The notes: a model not told the origin generated them from the sequence alone. A stretch of DNA of 64,000 nucleotides from Engraulis encrasicolus (GCF_034702125.1 NC_085860.1:57092976-57156975); one strand, 5' to 3'. Counted from the first letter of the stretch, positions 34,084 to 51,433 are shown. Numbers and translations are program-made.

Positions 34084-34091
34084 GATGAGAC

Positions 34092-35428
34092 TGTACAGTT
34101 GTGCACCGATATCAGGGATGATTGAACTAACAGCAGAGCTGTAATTAGCAGCTATTCTATATACCTGATTGCACTGGACTAGAGAATAGACTGTTTTAAT
34201 CGCATTGTATGTGTGTGCAATTGCAGTGAAATGCATTGTATTGTGTGGAGGCAATCACATACCCTACCCATGGCAATTCCCAATGAGACAATGCTTCCAG
34301 AAATGAATTGATGACTGTCTTGACAATAGATGTAACCAGGATCTGCTGAGGCCAACACCATGGCAACAGGACACACCTCACTTTTGACCTTTTACTGTAA
34401 GTAGGCCTACACTGAGACTCAAAGCTGCAGCACACCACGTCCACAGGACAAAAAGATGATAGTTTAGCGTTTGCCAGTTGACTGCCTGGTGAGTCCGACT
34501 AGTTCCATTTTCAAAGACGAAAATGAAAAGATTATACTCTTCTCTCTCTCCCTTAGCACTTGCTCGGTCACGCACTTTCTCTCTCTCACTTTATATGTAG
34601 TCTCTCTGTGTGGTCTCTCGTCTTCTTTCTGGTTTCTTTGAAGTCTCACTCTACCATATTCTCCATCTCCTTGTCACACACTCTCTCTGCCACCTGTTCT
34701 TTGTTTCCCTTCACGTATGACTCTCTTTCTCACATTTCTCTTTCTTTCATGTCGTCCGTCTGTAACCATGTCTGTCCCTCTATCCGAGTCTCGCACCCGA
34801 TCACACTGTGTCGTCTGTCTCTCTCTCTCTGCCCCATCTCTGCCGTGCCGTCTCCCCGCGAGTGATTGACAGGCCTGGGTGTGTGGGTGGAGACTGGAGG
34901 CAGCCATGCGAGGCCAGCCTTGCCTTGTCATAATAAGGCAGTTTAATTGGATTTGTTCGCATGCGGGGAAGCGAGTTGTCTGGATTAGCATATCAATGCC
35001 TTTACACAAATCGTATTTTCAAGAGCATTGAGCATTAACCAGCACGAAAATTAATGCTGCATGATATGCCTCCAGGCTCGGCGGGGTGGCACAGTGGGTG
35101 AGAGACGCCAGACAACGACGACACCCAACATACCCCTCCCCTCCATCCATTCCCGCCCCAAAAAAGTATCACTCTCAACCTCTCTGTCTTTCTCCGCCAC
35201 CCTTTTTCACCCCGATCAAATCCTCAGTCATCCTGCTGCGCTGCAGTTTGACAAGGCTGATTACCATGGCAAGGCGGCAGAGAAGTGCCACAGCACAAAA
35301 AGCTGGCAACCGTCGCACAAAAGCCGTCCCTTCAGGAGGCAAGTCTAAGGTAAGAAAAAAACCTCTCAACACACACACCCTACACACACAATTACACCAG
35401 CCAACATCCTGGGGGTTTGTATCCAAGT
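34092..35428. other. non-coding stretch with pyrimidine-rich block and one candidate exon
   Basis: A T/C-rich block runs from about 34535 to 34855. At 35264-35348 a short plus-strand frame begins MARRQRSATAQKAGNRRTKA and ends at a strong donor (AAG followed by GTAAGA). I recognise no protein in it, and short basic frames with a donor-like sequence arise by chance. Nothing else here looks coding. Confidence 0.3.
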
Positions 35429-35436
35429 GGAAGGTA

Positions 35437-37190
35437 AGGCCCGTTGCGTTAAGGTACGCAATGTAGGCAGTTGCCTAGGGCCCCCGAGTAGGTGGGGCCC
35501 CCAAGGACGACAGGTTATGTACCCAACAGCAATGACGATTTTAAATAGCTTCATAATATGGCACCGTCGCCTGTATGAAGGGCTCTGCTGCGAGGGAAGC
35601 GACAGCGCCTCCCTAATACCCCCTTGCTCGAGGGGGCCCCCTTCCAATAGGTTTGCATCAGCGACAACGTGAAAATGACAATTGCCGAACAGCGAGCGCA
35701 TCGACAATATAGTCAAAGTACCCCCATCTGGAGGGCCCCCCCCTTCCAATTGGTTCAAGCATCATATTCCACGCAAATACAAACTGAAAATGGAGCGACA
35801 CAATCTCTCTCACTGGATGTTACGCAGACGCCAGTTTACATTACATTTTTGGAGACAGTTGCTTTTATAATAAAAGTTAATCTTGAAGACGACACATTAG
35901 GCTACTCTCTGTACTGCTGCCAAACCACCAGACTGTCCCAGGCCAGTTGACATCGCACCTACCGCACAGACAGCGAGATGCTTCATTTACAGTTTATATA
36001 TAGGCCTATGTTTTCAAAAACATCCACGTGCTGTAAGCACTGCAAACGTCGATTGTTCAATAACGCACATTTTTTCGACACGGAACTGTTTTGGATGTGG
36101 ACAAACGCAAGAAGAAACGAATGAACAATGTAATGCCTATCGGATAACAGGAGTCACAAGTGCGATGAGTGGGATAGCTAAATTGTAGCACAATAGTCCC
36201 TTTCTTGCTATTACTATATGTTGGGTTACACTTTGGAATTTGGGACCATGATTGTGGAAACGCGTGGATTACAGTTAGAGGTTGGGATACATTCTGGGAT
36301 ACATTCTGCGGTCAAGACAACGCAAGGTAAGGACACCGGTATATTGGTCCCTATAACACAGTTGTCAACCGCGGAGGTTGTTCAGTGATCCTTGGTCGCT
36401 GCCTATTCGTGTTTGCTGCGGTACTACTAATAACACAAACATTTAGATTGTATTTTCAAGTGCGTGATGGATGCAATACGAAAAAAATAGGCTATACAGT
36501 CGGAGAGACCCCCCTTGGCTTGGTTACAGAATTCTGGCTTACCAATATAACATCCCCCCAACCCCACTGTGCCTGCTCATTCGTTTCTCAGCCTTGAGTT
36601 TCTGAACTGTAGGCTACGCCTATTGTTTTACGAGTCAATATTTCGTTTTGCACAAATGGAGCACCCTCGGTTAGATTCTCAAAGTGGTTGGAAAGATTAG
36701 ACCATTCTTTATTTTCGTGGTAGGGTAAAAAAAAAACCTGATTGGGCCATATAGGCCTACTGTCATTTGAGATGAGCCTACTGAATGGAATGGACTATAT
36801 TTTCCCAGGTCTTTCTTCATAAAGTTTCATAAAATGAACTGGAGGGACTAGTTATCATAATACCTAGATTGCATTTCCTCACCGAAAAAATGCTGGTGTA
36901 TGCGTGCTCTTAATGCATTCATTGCCCTTCATGCATGTGTTGCCCTGCATAGCCACAACACTGTCTTAGGTGACTTGTTTGTTTCATTAAGTTTCCATGT
37001 GACATGATGTTGTATTGGTAGGCTACAGTATGTGACAATGACCAAAAATCCAAAAATGGTCTGGCCCATCCGAAACAGAAATTCTGGCGCCATGGCTGCC
37101 CCGTCAGGAGCCCCCCCCCCCCCAAAAAAAAGCCCTAGGGCCCCGACAAACCCTTTGCCTAGGGCCCCCAAAATCCTAGAAACGGGCCTG
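35437..37190. mobile_element. non-autonomous hAT element, 1.75 kb (TSD GGAAGGTA)
   Basis: Left end AGGCCCGTTGCG, right end AAACGGGCCTG, with inverted CCTAGGGCCCCC-type subterminal words. The 8-bp duplication GGAAGGTA flanks it (35429-35436 and 37191-37198); the left terminus appears to lack the first C. The interior has no transposase frame. Confidence 0.85.
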
Positions 37191-37954
37191 GGAAGGTAAG
37201 GAACATCCTCCACGAATGAGGCAAGCGCATTGGTACACTTACATCAGACAGAAAGTGAATGTCAGCCTAGATGAAATAATGTAGAGGACATCTTACCTGT
37301 AGGGTAAGCTGCATGTGTTGAGCTACAGTGTGGTTCACAACACGAAAGCGATTATACCACCTACAAGGCTGCCTCCAGAATCACTCCTCTAAGGCCTGGC
37401 ATTATGCTTACTGCTGGGTAGAGGATAAAAATGTGTTACCTGGCACATTATATTTCATGTTGCTGCGTGGTAGCTCATTCAAACACAAGGTAACCACATG
37501 CATGCACAAGGTCGCACAGCAAGGATATTCCATCGTTTAAAGAATATCTGATGGGTATTATTCACAGTTTCCACTGGGCCATCACAGTGTAATAGCAGCC
37601 ACAAGGCAGGAGACTGTAATAAAAGGGCACTTACAGAGCAGAGTACAGTAGAGCACAGTGCACCTCAGTCTGCCGAGGCCCAATGATGCACTGTTAGTGA
37701 AAGTGAAATCAAAGACATGTCAGGTTTAACTTTAGAATGCACCATAAATGGTCCATAATTGACCAATCAAGATGTATTTTTGCTCTAGCAATGACGTTTG
37801 ACAACATGACACCTCAGTTAAACAACTCTTCCAACTATGGTTTGTAGGATAGGGAAAACAGTAGTTCTGGTCTACTCTCCTGTTCTATTTCCATGGCAAC
37901 TACTATAATGGACGGCAGCAGTGAATCAGGATTGTCTGTTGCAGTGATACTCAC

Positions 37955-38031
37955 ATTCCTTCGGTTTGTGAAGTAGTTGTTTCTGAAGTCTTCCTCCTTG
38001 GTGGTGTTCTTGTGGAACAAGGCCACCTTCT
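37955..38031 (-). pseudogene. TOP1-like exon (TTKE motif)
   Basis: Minus-strand reading gives KVALFHKNTTKEEDFRNNYF and TNRRN, resembling the TOP1 segment AEEVATFFAKMLDHEYTTKE and IFRKNFF. An acceptor (GAGCAG) precedes it and a consensus donor (GTGAGT) follows. The 77-bp exon is open. The MITE at 38056-38299 begins only 24 bp upstream of it, inside the polypyrimidine/branch region, which could impair splicing. Confidence 0.7.
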
Positions 38032-38055
38032 CTGCTCATCACAGACACACAGACA

Positions 38056-38299
38056 TAGCCTGATTATCATCGACGTTCAAATCTCTTCGAGACTTGGTCT
38101 GACCAAGAGCATAACAATTAACATTTCCCAAACTGCATGGTTGACCCGCCTCCCTTGGTTTGCTTATGGTTGTTTGCTTCCCGACAAATTTAAAGGAGTT
38201 CCCATATCTGCGGGAACTCAGAAAGTACTTGCATTTATCTTGACCTGATCAGTTGCAACGCAGAAGGTGTTGCGTCACTAAGAGGGCATGGCCTGGCTA
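38056..38299. mobile_element. TAGCC-family miniature element, perfect 9-bp duplication
   Basis: Starts TAGCCTGATTATCATCGACG and ends GGGCATGGCCTGGCTA, flanked by ACACAGACA on both sides (38047-38055 and 38300-38308). Same terminal design as the elements at 20939 and 47755. A partial relative lies at 43731-43835. Confidence 0.88.
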
Positions 38300-38338
38300 A
38301 CACAGACATGTATTTTACTTCTTCACTTCACTTGAAAG

Positions 38339-40188
38339 CATGGCCGGATTAACCATATGGGCACACGGCACAGTGCCCAGGGCATCAAGCATTCCCAGCC
38401 GGTGGGGGGCATCACAGGAGAAGAAACTTTTTTTTTTTCATTAATGTTTGTAGACTTAAAATTGTTAAACATGACACTGTTATATACCGTATTCATATAA
38501 AATTCACTATTAAAACATAATGTCATAAGGGCAACGATATCATCATTCTGAGCAATAGTGTCCTGTGACAATCATCCCCCCTCCCTCAACCTGTCAGTTG
38601 AGCCGTTCCACCTGTCGTGAAATGTATCATGTTTTTAAAAAGCCTGCGGTTGTAGAAAAGAAAAATGGACAGAAAAATGGTCAGTTGAGTGGTTGTGTGA
38701 AGAGAAAAGTTTAACAAGAGAAAGACCCCAGGCGTTTAGCCTTGTGACTAGACTTGTGTAGATAATTGGAGTGCGAGGCTGAGGATTTCATGCACTGGAT
38801 GATGGAGAGGAAGAGATCAGGAAGGAACTCCTTGTGGACGTGCTGTTGGGTGTTTTTGGTGTGCTCAGAAACTGTAAGTCTTGGATATATCTTGGTTGTG
38901 TGTCACCTGTTTAATATTAGGTTGTAGAAGGTTATGATTAATGTCCAGAGATTTCGCCGACGTTTCGTTTAAATGCGTCTTAATGCGCTTGCCGCGCTAT
39001 AATCGCATGTTAACTTAAGCCTGATTCGCACGGGATAAATATTACCTATGGACCCCTGGTAATTCGCAATTACCCCTGGACCTCCGTGATTTTTCGGGGC
39101 GCATTCGGACGGGATAAATAAACGTCTGTTATTTAGTCAATTCACAGACATTACAAGGGAGTTCAGACGGAGCGCCTATATAAAATTACCCCAGGACGTC
39201 TGAGTTTTGCCGAAATACAGTAGGTGATTCGCGGCGGAATTATTACCTCACAAATCGCAGACATGGCACATTCGCACAGGACTAAGAACTCAGACATTCT
39301 CTGTAATTATTCCGAATTACCGGGGGTCCATAGGTAATAAAAGTCCCGTCCGAATCGGGCTTTAGCCTACAATTGATGAATTCCTGCCGTGTGAGAGCAT
39401 CTAATCAGCAGGCTGCTATCTATTACCGTAGTGTGTGTAGGCTATACCACGTATGAGTAGGCTACATGGTGTCTCTATTTAGTAATTTCATGTAGGTCTA
39501 CAGTGTCTAGTTAGCTATTAGTGTAGCCCATGATTAGCTATGATTTGCCATTATGTTGCATGCAGTCATAGCCTACGTTTCTAAGGGGCAGTGTTGTTGG
39601 GTTTTTTGTTGTTAAATTTTTAGAAACCACAACTTAAGTCACAATTACAACCTCCTTCATCACAATTACAAGTAGTTTACAGCTGTGAAGCTCATAGACC
39701 ATAACCTCCCAACTGTGAACTCCACAAACTTCAATATTGTGGACTTGTAGGCCTATCATGCCAGAGTAGGCCTATTTTAGATGCCCCACAGTGATTCCTA
39801 CACATTTCTAAGGATCAATCAAAACATTTTGAATAACCTACACATTTGAATATGCTGGATCCTGTTCAAATGGATACACTTGAATATGGAAATAATTGAG
39901 TATGGCTGCATTTAAGATTTTTATTGAGACACTCATGTAGGCCTAGGCCTATTGCATATCGCATAGCCTATTTTGAATAAGACATTTCAATATGCGAGGA
40001 AGAAAGACACTGTTTATGTGTACTTTTGCTTATGCTTAGGGCTACATGCTATGGGTTACTGAAGGCACGGGCAAGGTGTGCGTGTGCATCTGTGCGGGCG
40101 CGCGCACGTGAGTGGCTGTTTTGTTTTGGGAGGGGGGGCACTTGAGGTTTAGTGCCCAGGGGCATCACATTACCTTAATCTGGCCCTG
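38339..40188. mobile_element. non-autonomous hAT element, 1.85 kb (TSD CTTGAAAG)
   Basis: Starts CATGGCCGGATTAACCATAT and ends CCTTAATCTGGCCCTG, with GTGCCCAGGGCATC near the left end and its mirror near the right. A perfect CTTGAAAG flanks it (38331-38338 and 40189-40196). No transposase. A smaller element is nested at 39018-39361. Confidence 0.9.
39018..39361. mobile_element. 344-bp miniature element, possibly Harbinger-like
   Basis: Inverted ends AGCCTGATTCGCACGGGA and TCCCGTCCGAATCGGGCT, continuing into TATTACCTATGGACCCC and its mirror GGGGTCCATAGGTAATA. A three-base TTA lies on each side (39015-39017 and 39362-39364), which suits a PIF/Harbinger target, though three bases is weak evidence. 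Confidence 0.72.
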
Positions 40189-41191
<1,003 letters not shown>

Positions 41192-41801
41192 CCATGACTC
41201 AGCTGCAGAGAAAGCCAGGAGAATGGCAGAATACCAAGGGGGAAAAAACAACACCCTGCACTACCATAGGAAGAAAAAAAACTTTTGCAGGGAGGAGCAA
41301 TTCAGTATGATAAACCAAATATCTTCAAAGCTTTTGACTTTTCACTTCCATGATCAAAAATAGGCTCTGATCAATATGATATTAACACCCCAAGAAGGAG
41401 CTTTGAATATTTCTGAGTTGGTTCACATGTATGCTTTCCCTAAGGTCTCCCTGAAAATACACAGTCATTAAAAAATAATGTGCAATATTCTCAAAATGTT
41501 TGAGAATTTGTGAGAGTTTGCCAGGAATCAAGCTGTTAAAAGTTTGGTTTTCTGCCCACAGACAACAGAAAAGGTCGAGAGACTAATGTTAGCACTGACT
41601 AACTTGCAAATGTGATTAAAGAACTAAAAAAGTTGCATAGCGCTCCTTTTATTTATGAAAAAAACCCTGCCCGCCTTAGGCAGAGCGAACAAATCCCAAC
41701 GTCATGATGTCTTACAGTTTCATACAGAGCTGATGCATCGAGGTAATCTACTGCTACTTTTTTACAGCGCGCCTGCAGCCTGTAACAACCCCGTACATCT
41801 A

Positions 41802-41903
41802 GTTGTAGTAGCAGTGGAAGTCATCAGGGATTGGTATTGCGGGGGAATGTAGGGCCCCTTGAACCGGCATTTGATTCCATCCTCGCACCACTCCTCCTCC
41901 CAC
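41802..41903 (-). pseudogene. TOP1-like exon (WEEE motif) with frameshift
   Basis: After a good acceptor (CTGCCCCAG) the minus strand reads WEEEWCEDGIKCRFKGPYIP and PQYQ, matching the TOP1 stretch WWEEE...DGIKWKFLEHKGP. Similarity then continues in another frame as IPDDFHCYYN, ending at a stop (41799-41801). A one-base loss near PQYQ is the simplest explanation. Lower border is approximate. The order relative to the exons at 38.0 and 7.4 kb is as in TOP1. Confidence 0.7.
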
Positions 41904-42501
41904 CTGGGGCAGAGAAAGAAATAGAAGGAGAGAGACAGAACAGGAGGACGAGAGGTGTGTAAGTTTTATTCAATTCAGTTATTTCAACTGATTGGACTCT
42001 TGTCCTAATCTGACCCCATACTCTTTCTGTTGACAAAGACACACAGAAACTCAAGTGCGCCATGATGTGTTCAATTTGTGTGGAATGACCCAATGTGCTT
42101 TTAATTATTGCTTTGAAACCCAGCTGTGTATATGTTCATCCCTTACGTTGACCTCGCCATCTCGAATTTCGAATAATGCAAACAAAAAAGAAACATTTTC
42201 AAAAGTGTATGGACTCAGCTGCAATATAACAGTAAAGTAGTTGGCACAAGGTTCTATTGCCTCTAGGCTATATGCTAAAAAAACAGACTGAGGGTTCGCT
42301 CTTTCGCATATCGCTCGAGGATTGTTTCTCCAAGATAACTGTGGTGAGAGAGAGTGAGGTTGGCTTTTTTGTTAGTTTTATTTACAGCAAGTGAAAGGTC
42401 TGTTGTTCCGAAAAGGTAAGAAGAGATGAGCTGTGTGTGTGAAATGCGCAGTATTGGATTTTACCGATTAAATCTTCAGTGTCAAACAGTGGCCGTATTA
42501 C

Positions 42502-42913
42502 TAGACATGCACTGGATCCTGATTTTTAGGATCCTGCCGGATACCGGATCCACTGCTTAAGATCCTGCCGGATCCAGAAACGGATACGGGATCCTACAAA
42601 AGGGTTGAAACATATAGTGTACTCGCACACGTGGGCCCTCTTTATTACGTTGGCTCAAACTATTTTTTAGACTCATTGGCTTATTGCCACACTGCCTGCA
42701 ACGGCCGCTTCCAAAGGGCTTTCACTCCATGCAGTGATTGGGGTTGTGAAAGACTGACTGAAAAGCCTAGGCTAGAGATGCACCAGACCCTGACTTTTAT
42801 TTAACATGCCGGATACCGGATCCACTGCTTAAGATACTGCCGGACCCGGATCCTGTGAAAAACCCTATTATCCTGCCGGATCCGGAACCGGAACCGGATG
42901 TGGTGCATCTCTA
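42502..42913. mobile_element. hAT miniature element (TSD CGTATTAC) with GGATCC-rich interior
   Basis: Starts TAGACATGCACTGGATCC and ends GGATGTGGTGCATCTCTA. Perfect CGTATTAC flanks (42494-42501 and 42914-42921). The motif GCCGGATACCGGATCCACTG occurs twice inside (about 42536 and 42810), and a second TAGAGATGCACCAGA start at about 42773 suggests one copy inserted in or recombined with another. Confidence 0.88.
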
Positions 42914-42939
42914 CGTATTACTAAAGAGCAATAGGTTCT

Positions 42940-43020
42940 CTGAATATAGCTTTGATTTCCCTTCATTTTTCTGTTTCTTCTTCTCCTCACTATCCTCACC
43001 CTCTCCTCTTTTCCTTTGCC
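42940..43020 (-). pseudogene. possible TOP1-like charged exon
   Basis: Following the acceptor CCCTCTCCAG the minus strand reads QRKRGEGEDSEEKKKQKNEG, resembling the lysine/glutamate-rich segment that precedes WEEE in TOP1. Low-complexity charged sequence is weak evidence, and no consensus donor was found at the low end, so this is tentative. Confidence 0.35.
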
Positions 43021-43364
43021 CTGGAGAGAACATAACGGGCAGAAATATTCGTACAGTATACAGCATTCAAAGTTGCCACACACACCAAGCCTTCAAATTA
43101 AACTGAAGGATTACAGTTCTGCATATATCCTGGGGCGAAATCACTTCGTACAAAAGTCCAAAGGAGAATAGGACATCAGAAGGTCTCAATCAAAATCTTA
43201 ATCCAAATCTAAATCTAAATTTGAGGCCAGACTCATCTCAATTCTGGAGAAGTTCAGAGAAGAGCACCCTCCTCTACACTGTGATGTCACAGTGCAGAAA
43301 CATCCTTTTCTGCATAAAATCAAGACTGAGCAGACTGACTGGCTGACTGACTAGGGACACTTAC

Positions 43365-43453
43365 GATTTCTTCTTTGGCAATGTTTCATCTATTGCCGCT
43401 TCCTCTTCCTCTCCCTCTTTAATCCTTTTTTTTATCTTATTCCTCCTCTTCAC
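43365..43453 (-). pseudogene. possible TOP1-like N-terminal charged exon
   Basis: Bounded by an acceptor (TTTGCTTAG) and a consensus donor (GTAAGT); reads VKRRNKIKKRIKEGEEEEAA then IDETLPKKKS. The TOP1 N-terminal domain is similarly rich in lysine and glutamate, and the position, upstream of the WEEE exon on the same strand, fits. Composition alone cannot prove it. Confidence 0.4.
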
Positions 43454-43730
43454 CTAAGCAAAGTCTGGACCGTCTGGCTCCTGTTTCACAAGCAGTCTAG
43501 GAGGCACAATACACCAGGGAGGACCATGGTCTTTTAACTTTCACAACAGAAACCCAGACACAGAAAAACTCCTCTCCTCTAGGCAAAATGTTGCTCATAT
43601 TTTTTAGTGCAGCAAAAAGATGATGTGTTCAATGACCAATTAAATTCACCAGTAATAGGAGTAATTAGTAAAGTAGTAAATAATGGAGACTGATGAAAAT
43701 GAAATAATTACACCAATCACATAGCCAGGC

Positions 43731-43835
43731 CACGCCCATCGCTTCTAGTCAGGCCAGGAGGAACTCAAATATCATTTCTGAGCTCCGGAGAAATCGGGAA
43801 CTCCACCCACTTTGTCGGGAAGCAATAATACTGTA
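43731..43835. repeat. partial TAGCC-family miniature element
   Basis: TAGCCAGGCCACGCCCAT, GGGAACTCC and TTTGTCGGGAAGCAA match in order the reverse complement of 38299 back to about 38170. Only one end is present. Confidence 0.65.
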
Positions 43836-47440
<3,605 letters not shown>

Positions 47441-47754
47441 CGTGTGTGCGAGAGACTGTGATTACAGCCCTCAAGCTAAAAAGCTTAAGTCAATACTGCG
47501 CTCATACGTTTTTGTGGATATCTCTTAGAACTTGTAAGGTGTTGGGGTCTTTTGGAATCGTTTTCAGTTTTTTTGCTTGACAGTGTTTTGCTAGCCTTTA
47601 CATAGGTTTTCCATTTATAAACATTTGTACTGCAGAAACTGAAAGATGCTAAGCAGCCAACCATGTGAGCTCATTTTTTGTTTGTGAATCAAATTGTCAG
47701 GGAGAGGTTTACAGAACTCTCAGGAACTCATTGGTGGAGGATCTTGATTATGAA

Positions 47755-47940
47755 TAGCCTGGGCAAAAGCCAACTGTTGACTCCGCTCAGTACTGGACTC
47801 CGCGGGTGAGTTCTGCGTCACCACTCTCAACTGTTTGCTGATTGGCAGAACAGTGAACGAACCTATAGGAGGGTTTTGCCAGACTATGTGTGGAGCCAAA
47901 ATATTTGGGAGGAAGTACATAGGATGGCATGGCCATGCTA
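47755..47940. mobile_element. TAGCC-family miniature element, imperfect 9-bp duplication
   Basis: Starts TAGCCTGGGCAAAAGCC and ends GGAAGTACATAGGATGGCAT, then GGCCATGCTA. Flanks GATTATGAA and GGTTATGGA agree at 7 of 9 positions. Third full-length member in the window. Confidence 0.75.
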
Positions 47941-47949
47941 GGTTATGGA

Positions 47950-48958
47950 ACGGACAGAGGAGTAGATGTGTGCACATCCCACCCGATGGGCCAGGTGCAG
48001 GACAATGAGAGTAAATCCAAGTGAAAAAGAAGTCCGCGACACTGCTTGTCTTACTGTGTATTTAATACAGCAACGTTTCGACCTTCAGGTCTTCATCAGG
48101 CAAAAGGACTTTTGTATTGTAAATTGTATGTGGATACCGCCACCTATTGGACGTTTACATGGTTTGAGCCTTGGACATTGTCTGTCTGTAAGTATTCATT
48201 TTGTGTTAGATTTAGTTGGTTAGCAAAAATACATTGATATTTGGCTGTTTATTTCAATTTATCTGGCTCAAGAAATAATATTTACTTACCCGCAGCGTTG
48301 GCTAGACAGGTAGGCTGAAAAGATAAGACAATGAGGCAGACATATGGGTATTTTTTATTGTGTCAATGAGCAAAGGTATACTTATCTGTAACTTACCCTC
48401 CTGCTTGTGTACCCTATATGTTTGCTAAAAGGTATTTAGAAGCTTACGGCCTTTGGAGCCCTGCTCAATTTCTATGCATGCCTTCCCCAGTTGTGCTCAT
48501 TGAGAGCAGTTTGAAAGTGATGGAGTATCAGAGGCTGAGATTCGGATATTGCCTCAGCCTGGAAATCTAATTGGTCGTCAATTAAGAAACGCTTGCACAG
48601 CGTCTTGTGTCTCCCCCAGGTTCATCCCCTTAAGTCACTCCTCGCCCTCTTTATGGATTAGTAGCGACATGCAAGAGGAATCTATTAGTTTGCATCCCGC
48701 TGCCGTGGCCCTGGGATTTCTGCTTCCCCATGTGTAATATCGTATTGCATTCTCCGTGGAGAGAGAGGAGAGGAGAGGAGGTGCACACCTGTCGCCTCTT
48801 GCCCCCGTAGATGACGCATCTCATCAGGGTGGAGGGCCTGGGGCCTGGGGCATCACGTTTCTCGACGCTTTATTGAATTTGGTGTCAGTGGATAGATTAC
48901 ATTTTCCATATTCAATTTCATCATAATTAGGTAGGGTTTGAAATAGACTCTGGCTTCG

Positions 48959-48994
<36 letters not shown>

Positions 48995-49738
48995 ATGTGT
49001 GTGTGTGTGTTCTAAATGTGTAGGATGCCGCTGTAATCCATGTGATTTTTGAAAGCAGAGATAAGCATGCTATTAAGATCTTGAGAACAGACTTAGCATT
49101 TGACATCATCAGTGGAGTTTTATCATTTTTTGTGTGTCAGAACAACCCATGTACATGTGAAAAAATGTCCATGAAGATGTGGCAAAGTGTTCTGTTCTGA
49201 AAAGGTCTCTAGTCTAATGCATATCATCACGTACGTATGTCAGTATGATTGTAGATGAAACATCAAAAGTCTTGGAAAGGTCAAATCCATTGTATAGAAC
49301 AAATGGCTGAAAGATCTTCTCGGACCAGTTATAAGGGCAAAGGTGTGAAGGTACAGCCATCTTCTTCAATTCGCTATACTGAATGTCATTGCAATTGAAA
49401 TGGGGAATAGATTATAAAAAAAAACTTGGCCAAACCTGGTTGTGAACCACGCTATAAACGCAGGTGCATTTTCTTGAAAGATCTTCATGTTAAGTTCCTG
49501 TCTTCAAAGGTAACTGTCACTAGTTCTATATTAAGTAGCCTACCTGAAATGTATCATTACCATTGGGCTCACAAGTAAGTGGGTAAGGTTGGGAGACTGC
49601 GGAATGGCTCATAAGAATTAAATTTCATTTAAACTGTTGCACTTAAGTGCCATAAATCAATACATGAATGGAAGTGGAACTGCAGTAAGTTTTACAGAAA
49701 TTCTCAGATAAATTAGATCATCGGAAGACAGAGGCAGT
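47950..49738. other. non-coding stretch with a dispersed-repeat motif and (GT)n
   Basis: Near 48070-48105 the sequence GCAACGTTTCGACCTTCAGG followed by TCTTCATCAGGC is a motif I know from dispersed fish repeats; its element is not clear here. A (GT)n array lies at 48961-49010. The block at about 48540-48760 is less AT-rich and looks unique. No coding region seen. Confidence 0.35.
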
Positions 49739-49946
49739 CAGAGGCACGGGAAGTCATGTTGGTCAGGGGGTGTTGTCAGTAGGGGGGGGTCTGCGGGTCC
49801 TCCCCAAGAAATTTTTTTGATTTTTAGATGCAATTTCCTGCATTCTAATCAATTTTAAGGGTGAGGAATGGCAAATCCCATCTGACTTACTTCCTCAGAT
49901 TTGCACAGTCAAGTTTACCACAGACATAGGCATTTTGGCTTTATTA

Positions 49947-49947
<1 letters not shown>

Positions 49948-50013
<66 letters not shown>
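49948..50013. repeat. (ATT)n microsatellite
   Basis: About 22 ATT units within the 3' part of the hAT transposon. Confidence 0.97.
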
Positions 50014-50018
<5 letters not shown>

Positions 50019-51433
50019 TATAGACCTACTAAGGTCTACTCTATTACAATATGGCATACAAGACGCAAGAGGTAACACACAACATTCCATTTTAAGTGAA
50101 CCCATACAGCATGGGCACCGGATTTATTTATGCCTTATTGACAGTTTAAGTGCAGAACAAACTTCCTTATTGGGGTCAGATAGGATCTCAGTTGTTGTAA
50201 ATACAATAATAAAGTAAAAAACATGTGTTTGTATTTCATTTTTATTTTTTTTAACATTCATTAATCATTAAGGTGCATTCACAGATTTTTTTTAAACATT
50301 AAATAAACATTAAGCATTCAAGTAGGCCTAACCAATATTTTCAGGCAATCACGTTTAACAAGATTTTTTTTACAGTGCATTCTTTTGTTTTAGTTAATTC
50401 AAAGGTAATTCTTTTTTCTCTCTTTACAGTGTTTCCCCCCTCATTTTTTCTCTTCTTGATGACCGTGCTGCGGAGCCAGGTTTTCAGGTGGCGCAGAGCT
50501 GAAAAGGATCTCTCCGAGCATGCCGTGGAAACGGGCAAACAGAGGCACAGGTGGATCAGCTTCTCAACTTCAGAGAAGAGGTCTCTCGTTTGTGGTTGCA
50601 GCGTTGCCATGAAGCAACCCAGGTCTTGAACTGTGTGAAATGCTTGGTCCTTGGTCTGGCCAACCAGCATTTTCAGTTGCAGGGCTAGAGACTGAAACTC
50701 GCGCGTTGGCAGCTGAAGGGCACTCATGTCACTGTTGAGCCCCCTGCCAGAATTCAGCAGCGCCTCCTCTCGCTTTGCCGCTTTTGTCATACCCACTTGG
50801 TCAAATCTGCGCTCCAACTCGGAATTCATTAAATCCACTGCCTCAAAAAATTCTCCTCTCCATTTCGCCTCTGCAGCACAATCCGCTAGATCCTCCACCG
50901 CGGTGGTATACCGCAAACGGGATGGTGTTCTGCACACCCTGGAGTTGTTAGGCCACGTAAGGCTGTGGGCAGATGTGAATTCCTTCGCTTTCACTGTAAT
51001 GGTCTCCACCGCCCGTATGTTCTGGGACATTTGAGCTAAATTATGTCAATCTGTTTGTCACGTTACGACGCTTTTATAAAATGCTTTCCAAACATAACTA
51101 ACAACAGCCTACTATATCATGAGAAGGCCCATTTCATTAGCCTATTTTATTTTGATAATTTCAGGGTCATTGTGAAAACACGAATGTGATGGGCTAATAG
51201 CCTATGTGAAGGGATCCGGATTTTTACCTATGCGTTCCTTGAGAACGAGGATGCACTCCAGTGCGCTGGACATGCTCCCGTCATCAGCTTGCAGGCTCTT
51301 TGCCACGGTCTCACATGGCCCAAACAGCATTTCACAGCACAGCAGACCGTGGACTGTCCTGGCTTTGCGCGCTTGTTTGAGGAGTCCGGATTTTTTTTGC
51401 CCAGTCTCGCCACGAACAGTCTTATCATCCTGG

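Noticed and set aside
10861..34091. Inverted segmental duplication linking 10.9-14 kb to 30.8-34.1 kb
   Set aside because: Different target-site duplications and unrelated intervening sequence show separate insertions.
35061..35120. Possible tRNA-derived SINE start around GGCGGGGTGGCACAGTGG
   Set aside because: No convincing box A and box B pair at the right spacing follows.
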